From assembly GCF_031457275.1 (NCBI RefSeq), contig NZ_JAVDWH010000001.1, forward strand, positions 1,612,001 through 1,676,000: a stretch of 64,000 nt of DNA, given 5' to 3'. The DNA is from Aeromicrobium panaciterrae. Its GTDB lineage: Bacteria; Actinomycetota; Actinomycetes; Propionibacteriales; Nocardioidaceae. Below are positions 14,070-25,741 of this stretch, piece after piece; within the stretch, counting starts at the first letter, position 1; each line of letters starts with the position of its first letter. Position numbers and translations under genes: made by a program. The notes under the pieces were generated by a model. That model searched no databases. It saw nothing but the letters and a program-made list of their open reading frames with translations, and was not told the DNA's origin.

Positions 14070-15754
14070 TGTGGCAACACCTGCGACTTTCATCGTTGGG
14101 AGTGATCGACTCCGCTGAACTCGAGCTGTCCGCGGGATTCACTGTGATTACAGGCGAAACTGGTGCGGGCAAGACCATGGTCGTGACAGCGCTCGGACTT
14201 CTGCGCGGCGATCGTGCTGACCTTGGCCTCGTACGACAGGGCGCTGATCAGGCGCGGGTTGAAGCCAGCATTGGCGTTCCTGCGGGAGCGGCGGCCGTCG
14301 CGGCAGTTGAAGAAGCCGGCGGTCGGATCGACGACGACGTCGTGATCCTGGGACGCGTGCTGTCTGCCCAGGGCCGGTCGAGGGCACTCGCTGGTGGTGC
14401 CACGGTTCCGGCGGCGTTGCTGGCCGAGGTCACCGACGAGCTCGTCGCCGTACACGGTCAATCCGATCAGCACCGCCTGTTGCGTTCGACCGAGCAGCGC
14501 TCAGCGCTCGACCGCTTTGCCGGCGCGGAGTTCACCGCTGCTGCTGAGGCCTACGAGCCGGTTTACAGGCGGTGGCGGATCGTCGAGCGAACTCTCAATG
14601 AGTTGCGCACGCATGCACAGGAGCGAGCCCGCGAGCTCGACGTGCTCCGCTACGGACTCGATGAGATCGAGCAGGTAGCACCCGAACCGCGCGAGGACGA
14701 GACTCTCAAGGCCGACGAGAGCCGGCTTGCCCACTCCGAATCCTTGGCAAGGGCGGCCGATCAGGCGCAACGTGCTCTCGCGGGTGATGGTGATGTGCAG
14801 GCGGCACGCACCAAAATCGCCGAAGCATCAACGGCGTTGCGAGAATCCGCCGGGCACGACCCAGCACTCGATGCGCTGGGGGAGCGAGTTCACGAGCTCG
14901 GCATCCTGCTCGACGAGGTGGCAACAGAGCTTGCGGCCTACTCCGGTGGTGTTGAGCTCGACCCAGAACGCCTCTCGACGATTCAGGAACGGCGCGCGGC
15001 GCTGTCGGGTCTGCAGCGCAAGTACGGGCCAACGCTCGACGACGTAATGGCGTGGGCCGAGAAGAGTGCCGCGAGGCTCAACGAGCTCAGCCACGACGAC
15101 GCATCCATCGAAGAGCTTGAGGCAGAGCAGGCCCAACTCGTCCCAGAGACGATGCGACTGGCCAAGGTCATGTCGGATCTCCGCACAGAAGCCGCTCAGC
15201 GGCTGTCAGGACTCGTCGACACCGAAATCGCACAGCTGTCGATGCCCTCGGCTCGTCTGGTCGTCCAGGTGACTTCTGCGGAGGACGCAGTTCCAGGAGC
15301 CCACGGCATCGATGAGGTCGAGTTCCAGTTCGCCGCCAACAGCGGTACGGGACTGCGACCGCTGCACAAGGGAGCAAGTGGCGGCGAGCTTTCGCGCCTG
15401 ATGTTGGCGCTCGAAGTCGTACTGGCCGATCGCACGACCGTGCCAACGCTGGTGTTCGACGAGGTCGACGCTGGAATCGGTGGCAAGGCGGCAGTTGAAG
15501 TGGGACGCCGACTGGCGAAGCTCTCCGAGCATGCTCAAGTCATCGCAGTGACGCATTTGCCTCAGGTGGCCGCGTTTGCGCACCATCACTTCGTCGTGAC
15601 CAAGGACGACGATGGCACCATCACCAGCAGTTCGGTGGTCGAGCTCGGCGAAGACAATCGCGTCGACGAGCTTGCTCGCATGTTGGCTGGCCAGGAAGAC
15701 TCCGCAGCTGCACAGGCGCACGCTCGCGAGCTGCTCGAACTCGCGCGCGCCTAG
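14069..15754 (+). CDS. recN: DNA repair protein RecN
   Basis: This is a 561-residue SMC-like ATPase that helps join or protect broken DNA ends. The Walker A GETGAGKTM is near residue 30 and the ABC signature SGGELSRLMLALE is near 440. Walker B is LVFDEVDAGIGG, followed by VIAVTHLPQVAAFA. Between them lie long coiled-coil arms. The usual RecN length is about 550-600. The start overlaps the last base of nadK. Confidence 0.95.
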   Translation: MWQHLRLSSLGVIDSAELELSAGFTVITGETGAGKTMVVTALGLLRGDRADLGLVRQGADQARVEASIGVPAGAAAVAAVEEAGGRIDDDVVILGRVLSAQGRSRALAGGATVPAALLAEVTDELVAVHGQSDQHRLLRSTEQRSALDRFAGAEFTAAAEAYEPVYRRWRIVERTLNELRTHAQERARELDVLRYGLDEIEQVAPEPREDETLKADESRLAHSESLARAADQAQRALAGDGDVQAARTKIAEASTALRESAGHDPALDALGERVHELGILLDEVATELAAYSGGVELDPERLSTIQERRAALSGLQRKYGPTLDDVMAWAEKSAARLNELSHDDASIEELEAEQAQLVPETMRLAKVMSDLRTEAAQRLSGLVDTEIAQLSMPSARLVVQVTSAEDAVPGAHGIDEVEFQFAANSGTGLRPLHKGASGGELSRLMLALEVVLADRTTVPTLVFDEVDAGIGGKAAVEVGRRLAKLSEHAQVIAVTHLPQVAAFAHHHFVVTKDDDGTITSSSVVELGEDNRVDELARMLAGQEDSAAAQAHARELLELARA

Positions 15755-15815
15755 GCCACACGCCGCCGTCGCGCCTCCCGATCATCGCTTGAGGTCCGTG
15801 GCAGCATGGTTCGCG

Positions 15816-16991
15816 ATGGCCATCCGCAACCGCAAGACGCCCCTGCCGCCTGAGGCGAAGGGGATTGTGGGCACCGTTCGGTTCGCCCGTCGCGACAAAG
15901 ATCTCGCCGCCCTCCGTGAGGGCGACATTGCCGTGGTTGACCACCCTGACCTCGACAGTCAGCAGGCCGAGGTGTTGATCGACCGGCGGGTTCGGGCGGT
16001 CGTCAACACATCACGATCCAGTTCTGGGCGCATACCCAATGTGGGGCCGCAGATGCTCGCGCACGCGGGAATCACGCTGGTCGACGTGTCCCAGATCGAT
16101 CTCAGTCTTCGTCTCAAGACCGGCGACACCGTGCGTATTGAGGCCGGCAAGATTTTCAAGGACGAGATCCTGGTTGCCTCAGGGGCGGAGCTCGACCAAC
16201 AGCGCACCAGCACCGACCTCGCCTCTGCCGAATCCGGCCTCGCCACCAAGCTCGACTCGTTGGCGGCGAATGCGTCTGACCACATTCAGCGTGAGCACGC
16301 GATGCTCATTGGCGGCGCACGGATCCCTCGTCTTCGCACCAGACTGCGTCGGCGACCGGTGGTCGTGGTCTCACGAGGACACGATGATGTGGCAGACCTT
16401 CGTGGCCTTCGCCGCTACATCCGGGACAGCGATCCCGTCCTGATCGGCGCCGGAGCGGGCGCGGACCTACTTCTGGATTCTGGCTACACGCCCAAGATCG
16501 TGATTGGCGCTTTGGACAATCTGTCGGACCGGGCGATTCGCGCCGCCGGCGAAGTGGTCGTGACCACGGCGTCTGGACGCGTCGAGATGCCTGAACGCCT
16601 CGAAAAGCACGGCAAGCAGGTGGCCACCTTCGTCTCGACCGGCGCTGACGACGATCTTGCGATTCTCTTGGCAGACACCAACGAAGCATCGGTGATCATC
16701 CATGTGGGTGCTCCGGCCGACCTTTCGCAGTTCCTGGATCGGGCTCCGACTGAGGCTGCGCGGATGTTCGTCTCGCGCCTGCGGGCTGGGTCGAAGATCG
16801 TCGACGCCAAGGCCGTTCACCATTTCAGCAACGACCGTATGCCGCTCTGGCCCATCACCCTCCTCCTGTTCGCCGGACTGGCTGCCGTCATCACGGCAGT
16901 TGGTGTGACTCCGGTCGGACAGGACTGGTTCGACTCGATCGGGTCACAGCTCGGCGACCTCGGCACCTGGATCAAAGGACTTGTCTCGTGA
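15816..16991 (+). CDS. steA: SteA, putative cytokinetic ring/thiamin-pyrophosphokinase-like membrane protein
   Basis: The protein is 391 residues. The body carries the SteA/thiamin-pyrophosphokinase-like fold (RRPVVVVSRGHDDVADLRGL), and one C-terminal transmembrane helix (PLWPITLLLFAGLAAVITAV) ends it. In Corynebacterium, SteA and SteB form a complex tied to cytokinetic septum and cell-wall hydrolysis. ATG 15816 was chosen because MAIRNRKTPLPPEAKGIVG matches family N-termini; the longer open frame overlaps recN. Its stop overlaps the GTG of steB. Confidence 0.88.
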   Translation: MAIRNRKTPLPPEAKGIVGTVRFARRDKDLAALREGDIAVVDHPDLDSQQAEVLIDRRVRAVVNTSRSSSGRIPNVGPQMLAHAGITLVDVSQIDLSLRLKTGDTVRIEAGKIFKDEILVASGAELDQQRTSTDLASAESGLATKLDSLAANASDHIQREHAMLIGGARIPRLRTRLRRRPVVVVSRGHDDVADLRGLRRYIRDSDPVLIGAGAGADLLLDSGYTPKIVIGALDNLSDRAIRAAGEVVVTTASGRVEMPERLEKHGKQVATFVSTGADDDLAILLADTNEASVIIHVGAPADLSQFLDRAPTEAARMFVSRLRAGSKIVDAKAVHHFSNDRMPLWPITLLLFAGLAAVITAVGVTPVGQDWFDSIGSQLGDLGTWIKGLVS

Positions 16992-17869
16992 TCAACTTCC
17001 GCTACCACCTCGTCTCGATTGCGGCGATTCTGCTGGCTCTGGCCGCGGGCATTGCGCTCGGATCTGGCCCGCTGGATGATGCCGGATCCGCGCTGGACGG
17101 TGACGATTCGTCGACGACGGCGTCGGCCGATCCTGCGGTGACGTCGTTTGAGTCGGCGTATGCCGCGCGTACGTCGCTCCCGTTGTTCAAGGGAGCGCTC
17201 AAGGGTCAGTCGGTTGTGGTGATCACGATGCCTGGCGCGAGCGCGGCTGAGGCCAAGGGCATTTCGACACTGCTGCAGCAGGCGGATGCCGAGGTGACGG
17301 GCCAGGTCGAGCTGACGTCCAAGCTCCTGAGCTCATCGAACCGACAGTTCGCCGAGGGTATCGCGCAGCAAGCCGCGACCGATGTTCCGGGAGTTTCTGC
17401 GGCTGGAGACAGCTACGGCCGCATCGGCGCAGCACTGGGCCGGGCGATCATGGCCAACAAGACCGCCGCTGTTGACCCCACGGCCACCACGATCCAGTCG
17501 GCGTTCGTCGAAGGTGACCTGATCACCCTGACGTCCACTCCGACCAAGCGAGCCACACTCGCCGTCATCCTCACTGCCCCGAAGGCAGGCAACTCCGGAG
17601 ACCAGGGAAGTGTCGTGGCCGCCATGGCTGCCGCGCTCGACGCCAGCGGCAAGGGTGTTGTCGTCGCAGGGCCTTCGTCCGCGAGCACCGACGGCGGAAT
17701 CGTCAAAGCCGTACGCGACAGCGATGCAACGAGCAGTGTCTCGACCGTCGATGTGACGGATCTGGCTGCCGGACGCGTGGTCACGGTCCTGGCCGCAGCC
17801 AAGGAAGCGTCAGGACTCAGCGGCTCGTGGGGCACCTCCCGCAGCGCTGACGGCGGATTGCCTGACTAA
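16988..17869 (+). CDS. steB: SteB/MctB-like membrane protein
   Basis: The protein is 293 residues with a short cytoplasmic N-terminus, INFRYHLVSIAAILLALAAG, that is a signal-anchor helix; most of it then lies outside. This family is also annotated as copper transporter MctB, after a mycobacterial outer-membrane-associated protein. Pairing with steA upstream by a GTG/TGA overlap supports the SteB partner role. The external part is rich in Ala, Ser and Thr. GTG 16988 is the only sensible start. Confidence 0.85.
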   Translation: MINFRYHLVSIAAILLALAAGIALGSGPLDDAGSALDGDDSSTTASADPAVTSFESAYAARTSLPLFKGALKGQSVVVITMPGASAAEAKGISTLLQQADAEVTGQVELTSKLLSSSNRQFAEGIAQQAATDVPGVSAAGDSYGRIGAALGRAIMANKTAAVDPTATTIQSAFVEGDLITLTSTPTKRATLAVILTAPKAGNSGDQGSVVAAMAAALDASGKGVVVAGPSSASTDGGIVKAVRDSDATSSVSTVDVTDLAAGRVVTVLAAAKEASGLSGSWGTSRSADGGLPD

Positions 17870-17899
17870 ATCTCCCGATGTGGGGCAGCCGACACGCTC

Positions 17900-17912
17900 G
17901 TTGGTAACCAAC
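17900..17912. promoter_or_regulatory. Palindrome upstream of pyrG
   Basis: GTTGGTAACCAAC is a perfect 6-bp inverted repeat around one central base, about 100 bases before the pyrG start. It could be an operator for a dimeric repressor. No particular regulator can be named. Confidence 0.3.
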
Positions 17913-17931
17913 ACGGCGTTCTTCTTGGTAG

Positions 17932-20281
<2,350 letters not shown>

Positions 20282-20285
<4 letters not shown>

Positions 20286-21202
20286 GCATGGATCGGGTCG
20301 TCCAGGACTACCTGAGTCACCTCAGCGTCGAGCGCGGCCTGGCTGACAACACGATCCGTTCCTACCGCCGTGACCTGCGGCGATACGTCGACTTCCTCAA
20401 CGCAGAGGGCCTGACGGAGCCGACAGCGATCACCGAGAACCACATCGCGGCATTCCTTGGGTCGTTGCGTACCGGCGATGACGAGCATTCGGCCCTCGGG
20501 ACGGCCAGCGCAGCTCGCACCATCGTCTCGGCGCGCGGACTGCATCGCTTCATGGTGCGAGAGCAACTCGTCACGTCTGACGTGACGGCAGCCGTGAAGC
20601 CACCACGACCAGCGGCACGACTGCCCAAGGCTTTGCCGCTGAGTGACATTGAGGCGATCCTCGACGCCGCTGGAGCGCCTGGCACGACGCTGTCATCACG
20701 CGATCGCGCGCTGCTCGAAGTCCTGTACGGCACCGGCGCGCGCATCTCCGAGGCCGTCGGCATCGACCTGGACGATCTGGATCTCGAGGACTCGACCGTC
20801 CTCTTGCGAGGCAAGGGCGGCAAGCAACGCATACTCCCGGTGGGCTCTTTCGCTCTCGCGTCGCTGAGCGACTACCTGACCTCGTCGCGACCGGCGTTGG
20901 TGTCAGCCCGGCAGAACTCGCCAGCCGTGTTCCTCAACGCACGAGGTGGGCGCCTCTCACGACAGAGCGCATGGACCGTACTCACGAAGGCGGCCAAGCG
21001 TGCGGGGATCACATCGGACGTATCTCCACACACGTTGCGGCACTCTTTTGCGACCCATCTCCTCGACGGAGGAGCCGATGTACGAGTCGTTCAGGAGCTC
21101 CTCGGACACGCCTCGGTGACGACGACGCAGATCTACACACTGGTCACAGTCGAGAAACTGCGGGAGATTTATGCATCTGCCCACCCGAGGGCAACACAGT
21201 GA
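20282..21202 (+). CDS. xerD: Site-specific tyrosine recombinase XerD
   Basis: XerD resolves chromosome dimers at dif together with XerC. The protein is 306 residues. The N-terminal SAM-like domain ([20 protein letters not shown]) binds the arm of dif. The catalytic domain shows [15 protein letters not shown] (first Arg), [18 protein letters not shown] (His-x-x-Arg) and [13 protein letters not shown] (final His and Tyr nucleophile). Core chromosomal context (pyrG before, parA/scpAB after) separates it from the island integrase. Confidence 0.93.
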
Positions 21203-21258
21203 CGGAATCTGGGCGGTAGAGTGACGCTCGTCCGACGGTCGAGCTGCAAGGGAACCAG

Positions 21259-22107
21259 ATGAGCAAGGAACTTGGACCGACCGGCCGTCCTCTGCCGAAC
21301 TTTCCGGAGCCCAAGAAGCGCAAGCCCGGCCTGCCCGCGACTGTGATCGCGATGTGCAACCAAAAGGGCGGCGTTGGCAAGACCACGACGGCCATCAACC
21401 TCGGTGCCGCACTGGTCGAGACCGGTCGCAGGGTGCTGCTCGTTGACTTCGATCCGCAGGGATCGATGACCGTCGGTATGGGCGTCAATGCGTACGAGCT
21501 CGAGCAGAGCATCTATCACGTGCTGATGGACCGCGAGATCGGCATCAAGGACATCATCATGCCGACGTCGATCGAGGGCCTCGACCTGGCGCCTTCGAAC
21601 ATTGACCTCTCCGCGGCCGAAATGCGATTGGTCACCGAAGTCGGTCGCGAGCAGGTGCTCTCACGGGTGCTGAAGCCGATCCTGCATGACTACGACGTCA
21701 TCCTCATCGACTGCCAGCCGTCGCTCGGCTTGCTCACCGTCAACGCCCTGACCGCAGCCGACGGCGTCGTCGTCCCGCTCGAGTGCGAATACTTCGCGTT
21801 GCGTGGCGTGGCTCTGCTCAAGGACACGATTGAAAAGGTGCGCGACCGCACCAACGACGATCTCCAGATCATCGGCCTCCTGGGCACGATGTACGACAGT
21901 CGCACGCTGCACGGCAAGGAAGTTCTGCAGACGCTCGTCGAAGGCTGGGGCGATCTCGTGTTCCACACCGTCATCCGACGCACGGTGAAGTTCTCCGATT
22001 CGACGGTCGCGGGCGAACCGATCACCGAGTACGCCACGAACTCACCCGGCTCGGCGTCCTACCGTCAACTCGCGCGAGAGGTCTTGGTGCGATGCCCCGG
22101 GGCGTGA
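21259..22107 (+). CDS. ParA family ATPase upstream of scpAB
   Basis: The protein is 282 residues. A short Pro/Lys-rich N-terminus precedes the deviant Walker A CNQKGGVGKTTTAINLGAAL near residue 33, and DFDPQGSMTVGMG is the A' motif. ATPases of this type bind DNA nonspecifically and help segregation. No parB is adjacent. This copy is the one commonly linked to scpA and scpB and is probably distinct from the parAB near the origin. It overlaps the next small gene by 16 bases. Confidence 0.9.
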   Translation: MSKELGPTGRPLPNFPEPKKRKPGLPATVIAMCNQKGGVGKTTTAINLGAALVETGRRVLLVDFDPQGSMTVGMGVNAYELEQSIYHVLMDREIGIKDIIMPTSIEGLDLAPSNIDLSAAEMRLVTEVGREQVLSRVLKPILHDYDVILIDCQPSLGLLTVNALTAADGVVVPLECEYFALRGVALLKDTIEKVRDRTNDDLQIIGLLGTMYDSRTLHGKEVLQTLVEGWGDLVFHTVIRRTVKFSDSTVAGEPITEYATNSPGSASYRQLAREVLVRCPGA

Positions 22108-22433
22108 CTGGAAACTCGGGAGGGACCGGCAAGCGTCCGGCGATGCCCGGCGCCGATGAACTCTTCCGTGCAACCGCGAACGATGGCATCGCGGCGGCCG
22201 ATGACGAGGCCGCGACCGCGAGCGGTCGGGTCAAGCACGACGAGAAGATGACGGTGTACGTCACCGCAGCCGAGCTGCTTGCCGTCGAGCAGGCGCGACT
22301 CAAGTTGCGCAGTGAGCTCGGCCGGACGGTCGATCGCGGACGGTTCGTACGCGCCGCACTAGCCCTCGCGCTAGCCGATCTTGAGGCACGCGGCACCGAC
22401 AGCGATGTCGCCAGACGATTGAGCGAGACGTGA
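22092..22433 (+). CDS. Conserved small protein between parA and scpA
   Basis: The protein is 113 residues. The first 50 are Gly/Ala-rich and probably flexible. The second half, from KHDEKMTVYVTAAELLAVEQ onward, has a strand followed by two helices and ends in RFVRAALALALADLEARG, which resembles a ribbon-helix-helix or CopG-type DNA-binding module. Overlap with both parA and scpA supports coding. A role with ParA and the Scp complex is inference from position. Confidence 0.7.
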   Translation: MPRGVTGNSGGTGKRPAMPGADELFRATANDGIAAADDEAATASGRVKHDEKMTVYVTAAELLAVEQARLKLRSELGRTVDRGRFVRAALALALADLEARGTDSDVARRLSET

Positions 22434-23329
22434 CACTGGCCGACTCAGATGTCGCCGCCCCTGCTGGTTTCTCGGTCAACCTGGCAAATTTCGAGGGTCC
22501 GTTCGACCTGTTGCTCCAGCTGATCTCCAAACATCAGCTCGACATCACCGAAGTTGCGCTCTCGACCGTGACGACTGAGTTCATCGCGTACATCAAGGCG
22601 TTGGGTGACGATCTCGACCAAACGACCAACTTCCTGCTGGTCGCCTCCACCTTGCTTGACCTCAAGACGGCGCGGCTTCTGCCGCAGGCAGAGGTTGAGG
22701 ACGAGGAAGACCTTGCGCTGCTCGAGGCACGCGACCTGCTGTTCGCGCGGTTGATGCAGTACCGCGCCTACAAGCTGATGGCTGGCGTGATGGCCGAGAA
22801 GTTGGCCGACGAGTCTCGTCGGTTCCCGCGCGTCGTCGGCCTCGAGCCGAGATTCGCCGAGCTCCTGCCGGAAGTGCTCATCTCGGTTGGGCCTGAGGAA
22901 CTCGCGGCACTCGCCGCGGCGGCGCTGCAGCCGAAGGCCGTGCCGATCCTGTCCTTGGCTCACCTGCACGCTCCTTCGGTCAGCGTGCGCGAGCAGGGTC
23001 ACCTCATCGTCGACCGCCTGCGCAGGGAGCGAGGCCTGACGTTCCGTGCGCTCACGGCAGACGCCCCCGACCTGATCACGAAGGTCGCTCGATTCCTCGC
23101 TCTGCTCGAGTTGTTCAAGGAAGGCGTCATCGCCTTCGAACAGGCAACACCGCTCGGCGACCTGCACTTGCGATGGACCGGAACTGACGAAGGCGACATT
23201 GACGTCGGCGACGAGTTCGACAAGCCGATGGGCTCACCAGACGACGAGCCCGCCCCTGACCTGCACATTGCCGAAGACTCCCCAAGCGATGACCCAGAGA
23301 GCACCGAACTTGAAGGCACAGATGACTGA
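22430..23329 (+). CDS. scpA: Segregation and condensation protein A
   Basis: This is the 299-residue kleisin that joins SMC heads in the bacterial condensin complex. The family opening FEGPFDLLLQLISKHQLDIT is present near residue 25, and a winged helix near 190-240 ends in FLALLELFKEGVIAFEQ. The last 45 residues are acidic and probably disordered, longer than in B. subtilis. It starts with GTG overlapping the upstream stop. Confidence 0.93.
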   Translation: MTLADSDVAAPAGFSVNLANFEGPFDLLLQLISKHQLDITEVALSTVTTEFIAYIKALGDDLDQTTNFLLVASTLLDLKTARLLPQAEVEDEEDLALLEARDLLFARLMQYRAYKLMAGVMAEKLADESRRFPRVVGLEPRFAELLPEVLISVGPEELAALAAAALQPKAVPILSLAHLHAPSVSVREQGHLIVDRLRRERGLTFRALTADAPDLITKVARFLALLELFKEGVIAFEQATPLGDLHLRWTGTDEGDIDVGDEFDKPMGSPDDEPAPDLHIAEDSPSDDPESTELEGTDD

Positions 23330-23963
23330 GCACGACCTGCCCACCGGACCACACGAGCTCGAACTGGAGATGCTCGACCTCTTGCCAGCTCTTGAAGCGG
23401 TACTGATGGTGGCGGACCAGCCTCTGGATCACCTGACGCTCGCCCAGGCCGTGGGACACCCACCGATTGACGTGGACACAGCGCTCAAGTCCTTGGCCGC
23501 GCAGTACACCGAACAGGGGAGAGGCTTCGAGCTGCGCAACGTCGCAGGTGGCTGGCGCTTTTTCACGCGTGAGGAGTACGCGAGTGCGGTCGAGCGGTTC
23601 ATCCTCGACGGTCAGCAGGCCCGACTCACGCAGGCAGCTCTGGAGACCATGGCTGTCGTGGCGTACCGCCAGCCCATCAGTCGTACGCGGATCTCCGCGA
23701 TTCGTGGAGTCAACGTCGACAGCGTCGTACGAACACTCGTCACCCGTGGACTGATTGAAGAGTCCGACGTCGACGGTGAGAGCGGAGCAATTCTCTACCG
23801 CACGACGAGCTACTTCCTCGAGCGCATGGGCATGGGCAGCATCAGCGAACTTCCCGACATCGCACCGCTGCTGCCGGAGATCGGCGACATGGATGACGAG
23901 ACGCCCCTTGCTGATGCCCTCTCGGTTGAGGCTAGTGCCGAGGCTGCCGACGATCGTGGCTGA
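23322..23963 (+). CDS. scpB: Segregation and condensation protein B
   Basis: The 213-residue partner of ScpA has two winged-helix domains. LPALEAVLMVADQPLDHLTL opens the first, while ETMAVVAYRQPISRTRISAI and RGVNVDSVVRTLVTRGLIEE are the conserved signature of the second. ATG 23322 overlaps the scpA stop by 8 bases; the longer upstream open frame is ignored because it lies inside scpA. The acidic C-terminus is probably flexible. The stop overlaps the GTG of rluB. Confidence 0.92.
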   Translation: MTEHDLPTGPHELELEMLDLLPALEAVLMVADQPLDHLTLAQAVGHPPIDVDTALKSLAAQYTEQGRGFELRNVAGGWRFFTREEYASAVERFILDGQQARLTQAALETMAVVAYRQPISRTRISAIRGVNVDSVVRTLVTRGLIEESDVDGESGAILYRTTSYFLERMGMGSISELPDIAPLLPEIGDMDDETPLADALSVEASAEAADDRG

Positions 23964-24681
23964 AATCCGCCTGCAAAAGGCGCTGGCGCAAGCCGGGCTT
24001 GGAAGTCGTCGACGCTGCGACGACATGATCGCTCACGGTCGAGTTGAGGTGAACGGCGAGATCATCGACCAGATGGGATCGCGCGTCGATCCGCTGACAG
24101 ACGTCATTCGCGTCGATGGCAAGCGCATTCCGCCGCCCAACGACCACGCGTATGTACTGCTCAACAAGCCGCGCGGCATCGTGACGTCGATGGCCGACGA
24201 GCACGGTCGCCCCGACCTCTCGTCGCTCCTCAAGGGTCGCGAGGATCGCCTGTTTCACGTGGGGCGCCTCGACACTGACACGTCAGGCCTGTTGCTGCTG
24301 ACCAATGACGGCGATCTCGCCCACAAGCTTGCGCATCCGTCGTTCGAGATCACCAAGACGTACGTCGCACTGGTCGACGGGAACGTCGCCGACACCGTGG
24401 CGGCAACGCTCAAGGCCGGTATTGAGCTTGACGACGGTCCTGCAATCGTTGACCGGTTCCTGGTCAAGGACCGGTCGCGCGGAAAGTCGATCGTCGAACT
24501 CGATATCCATATGGGACGCAATCGCATCGTGCGGCGCATGTTGGACGCGGTGGGCCACCCGGTGATCGAGCTCAACCGGTCGGCATTCGGACCGCTGGAC
24601 CTGCGCGGACTCGCAGCCGGCGCCATGCGGAACCTGTCACGCGAGGAGCTCGGCGCACTCTTCGATAGCGTGGAGGCATGA
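23956..24681 (+). CDS. 23S rRNA pseudouridine synthase RluB family
   Basis: The protein is 241 residues with an N-terminal S4 domain (RLQKALAQAGLGSRRRCDDM). The RsuA/RluB-type catalytic domain has the active-site aspartate in FHVGRLDTDTSGLLLLTNDG. It probably makes the pseudouridine near 23S position 2605, as RluB does, but RluE/RsuA specificity cannot be excluded from motifs. GTG 23956 overlaps the scpB stop and starts exactly before the S4 fold. Confidence 0.9.
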   Translation: MAEIRLQKALAQAGLGSRRRCDDMIAHGRVEVNGEIIDQMGSRVDPLTDVIRVDGKRIPPPNDHAYVLLNKPRGIVTSMADEHGRPDLSSLLKGREDRLFHVGRLDTDTSGLLLLTNDGDLAHKLAHPSFEITKTYVALVDGNVADTVAATLKAGIELDDGPAIVDRFLVKDRSRGKSIVELDIHMGRNRIVRRMLDAVGHPVIELNRSAFGPLDLRGLAAGAMRNLSREELGALFDSVEA

Positions 24682-25730
24682 GCCCCAGTCCCGTCCTCGT
24701 CCTGGGCTGTGGACTTATTGGTACTTCTCTCGCTCTTGCGCTGACCGAGGCAGGTGTTGAAGTCCACCTCGACGACATCCTCGAGTCGAATGTCGAGCTT
24801 GCCGTTGCACGTGGCGCGGGGACTGCAGATCCCGTTGATGCCCCCGCAGTCGTAGTCGTCGCGGTCCCGCCGACCGAGGTCGCGGCCTGCGTCGCCCTCG
24901 CCCTTGAGACCTGGCCCGACGCGACAGTCACTGATGTCGCGAGCGTCAAGGCAACTCTGCAGAACAAGATTGCCGCGCTTCCAGGCAACGAGCGGTACGT
25001 CGGAAGTCACCCGATGGCGGGCAGCGAGCGTTCCGGACCCATGGCGGCGTATGCACGCCTCTTCGAGGGGCGCCCGTGGGCTGTCACCTCGCGCGCAGGA
25101 GCGGACGCCGCCTCGATCGCGCGGGTCGTCGAGATTGCTGAGTTGGTCGGTGCTGTGCCGCTCGAGATGGATGCTGAGGCGCATGACCGCGCCGTGGCCG
25201 TCGTGTCCCATGTGCCGCACGTGCTCGCGGTCCTGACAGCAGCTCGCCTCCACGGTGCGCCGCAGGATCACCTCGCACTGTCTGGCCCCGGTCTGCGCGA
25301 CGTCACCCGCATCGCAGGCAGCGACATCGCCCTGTGGCAGGAGATTCTCGGTGCCAACGCCACAGAAGTGCGTGCCGTGCTCGAACAGGTTCGCGGCGAC
25401 CTCGATCGAGTCATCGACTCCATCGGCACCGACACGGATCGTCTGGGAGACGTGCTGCAGTCAGGTCAGGACGGCACGAAGCTCATACCTGGAAAGCACG
25501 GCGAAGAAGTCGCCGCGCTCGCCACCGTGTTTGTATCCGTACCGGATGAGCCGGGCGAGTTGTCGCGACTCATGGCACATACGGGAGAATCAGGTGTCAA
25601 CATCGAGGACATCCGCATCGATCACGAACTCGGTCGACGCGTGGGTCAGGTCGAGATCGCCGTGGTCGCAGCGCAAGCCGCGAGGCTGGTCGAAGCCCTG
25701 ACTGCACGTGGTTGGTCCGCCTACAGCTGA
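24678..25730 (+). CDS. tyrA: Prephenate dehydrogenase with C-terminal ACT domain
   Basis: TyrA oxidises prephenate to 4-hydroxyphenylpyruvate for tyrosine synthesis with NAD(P). The protein is 350 residues. The Rossmann glycine motif LVLGCGLIGTSLALAL starts at residue 7, and YVGSHPMAGSERSGP is the substrate-binding signature. A C-terminal ACT domain (SVPDEPGELSRLMAHTGES) suggests feedback control by tyrosine. The placement between rluB and cmk is common in actinobacteria. Confidence 0.93.
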   Translation: MSPSPVLVLGCGLIGTSLALALTEAGVEVHLDDILESNVELAVARGAGTADPVDAPAVVVVAVPPTEVAACVALALETWPDATVTDVASVKATLQNKIAALPGNERYVGSHPMAGSERSGPMAAYARLFEGRPWAVTSRAGADAASIARVVEIAELVGAVPLEMDAEAHDRAVAVVSHVPHVLAVLTAARLHGAPQDHLALSGPGLRDVTRIAGSDIALWQEILGANATEVRAVLEQVRGDLDRVIDSIGTDTDRLGDVLQSGQDGTKLIPGKHGEEVAALATVFVSVPDEPGELSRLMAHTGESGVNIEDIRIDHELGRRVGQVEIAVVAAQAARLVEALTARGWSAYS

Positions 25731-25741
25731 GGAGCATTCCT

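Noticed and set aside
12726-14093. Long minus-strand frame of 455 codons opposite nadK and tlyA
   Set aside because: It lies antisense to two clear housekeeping genes; its composition follows the mirror of a high-GC gene and it has no motif.
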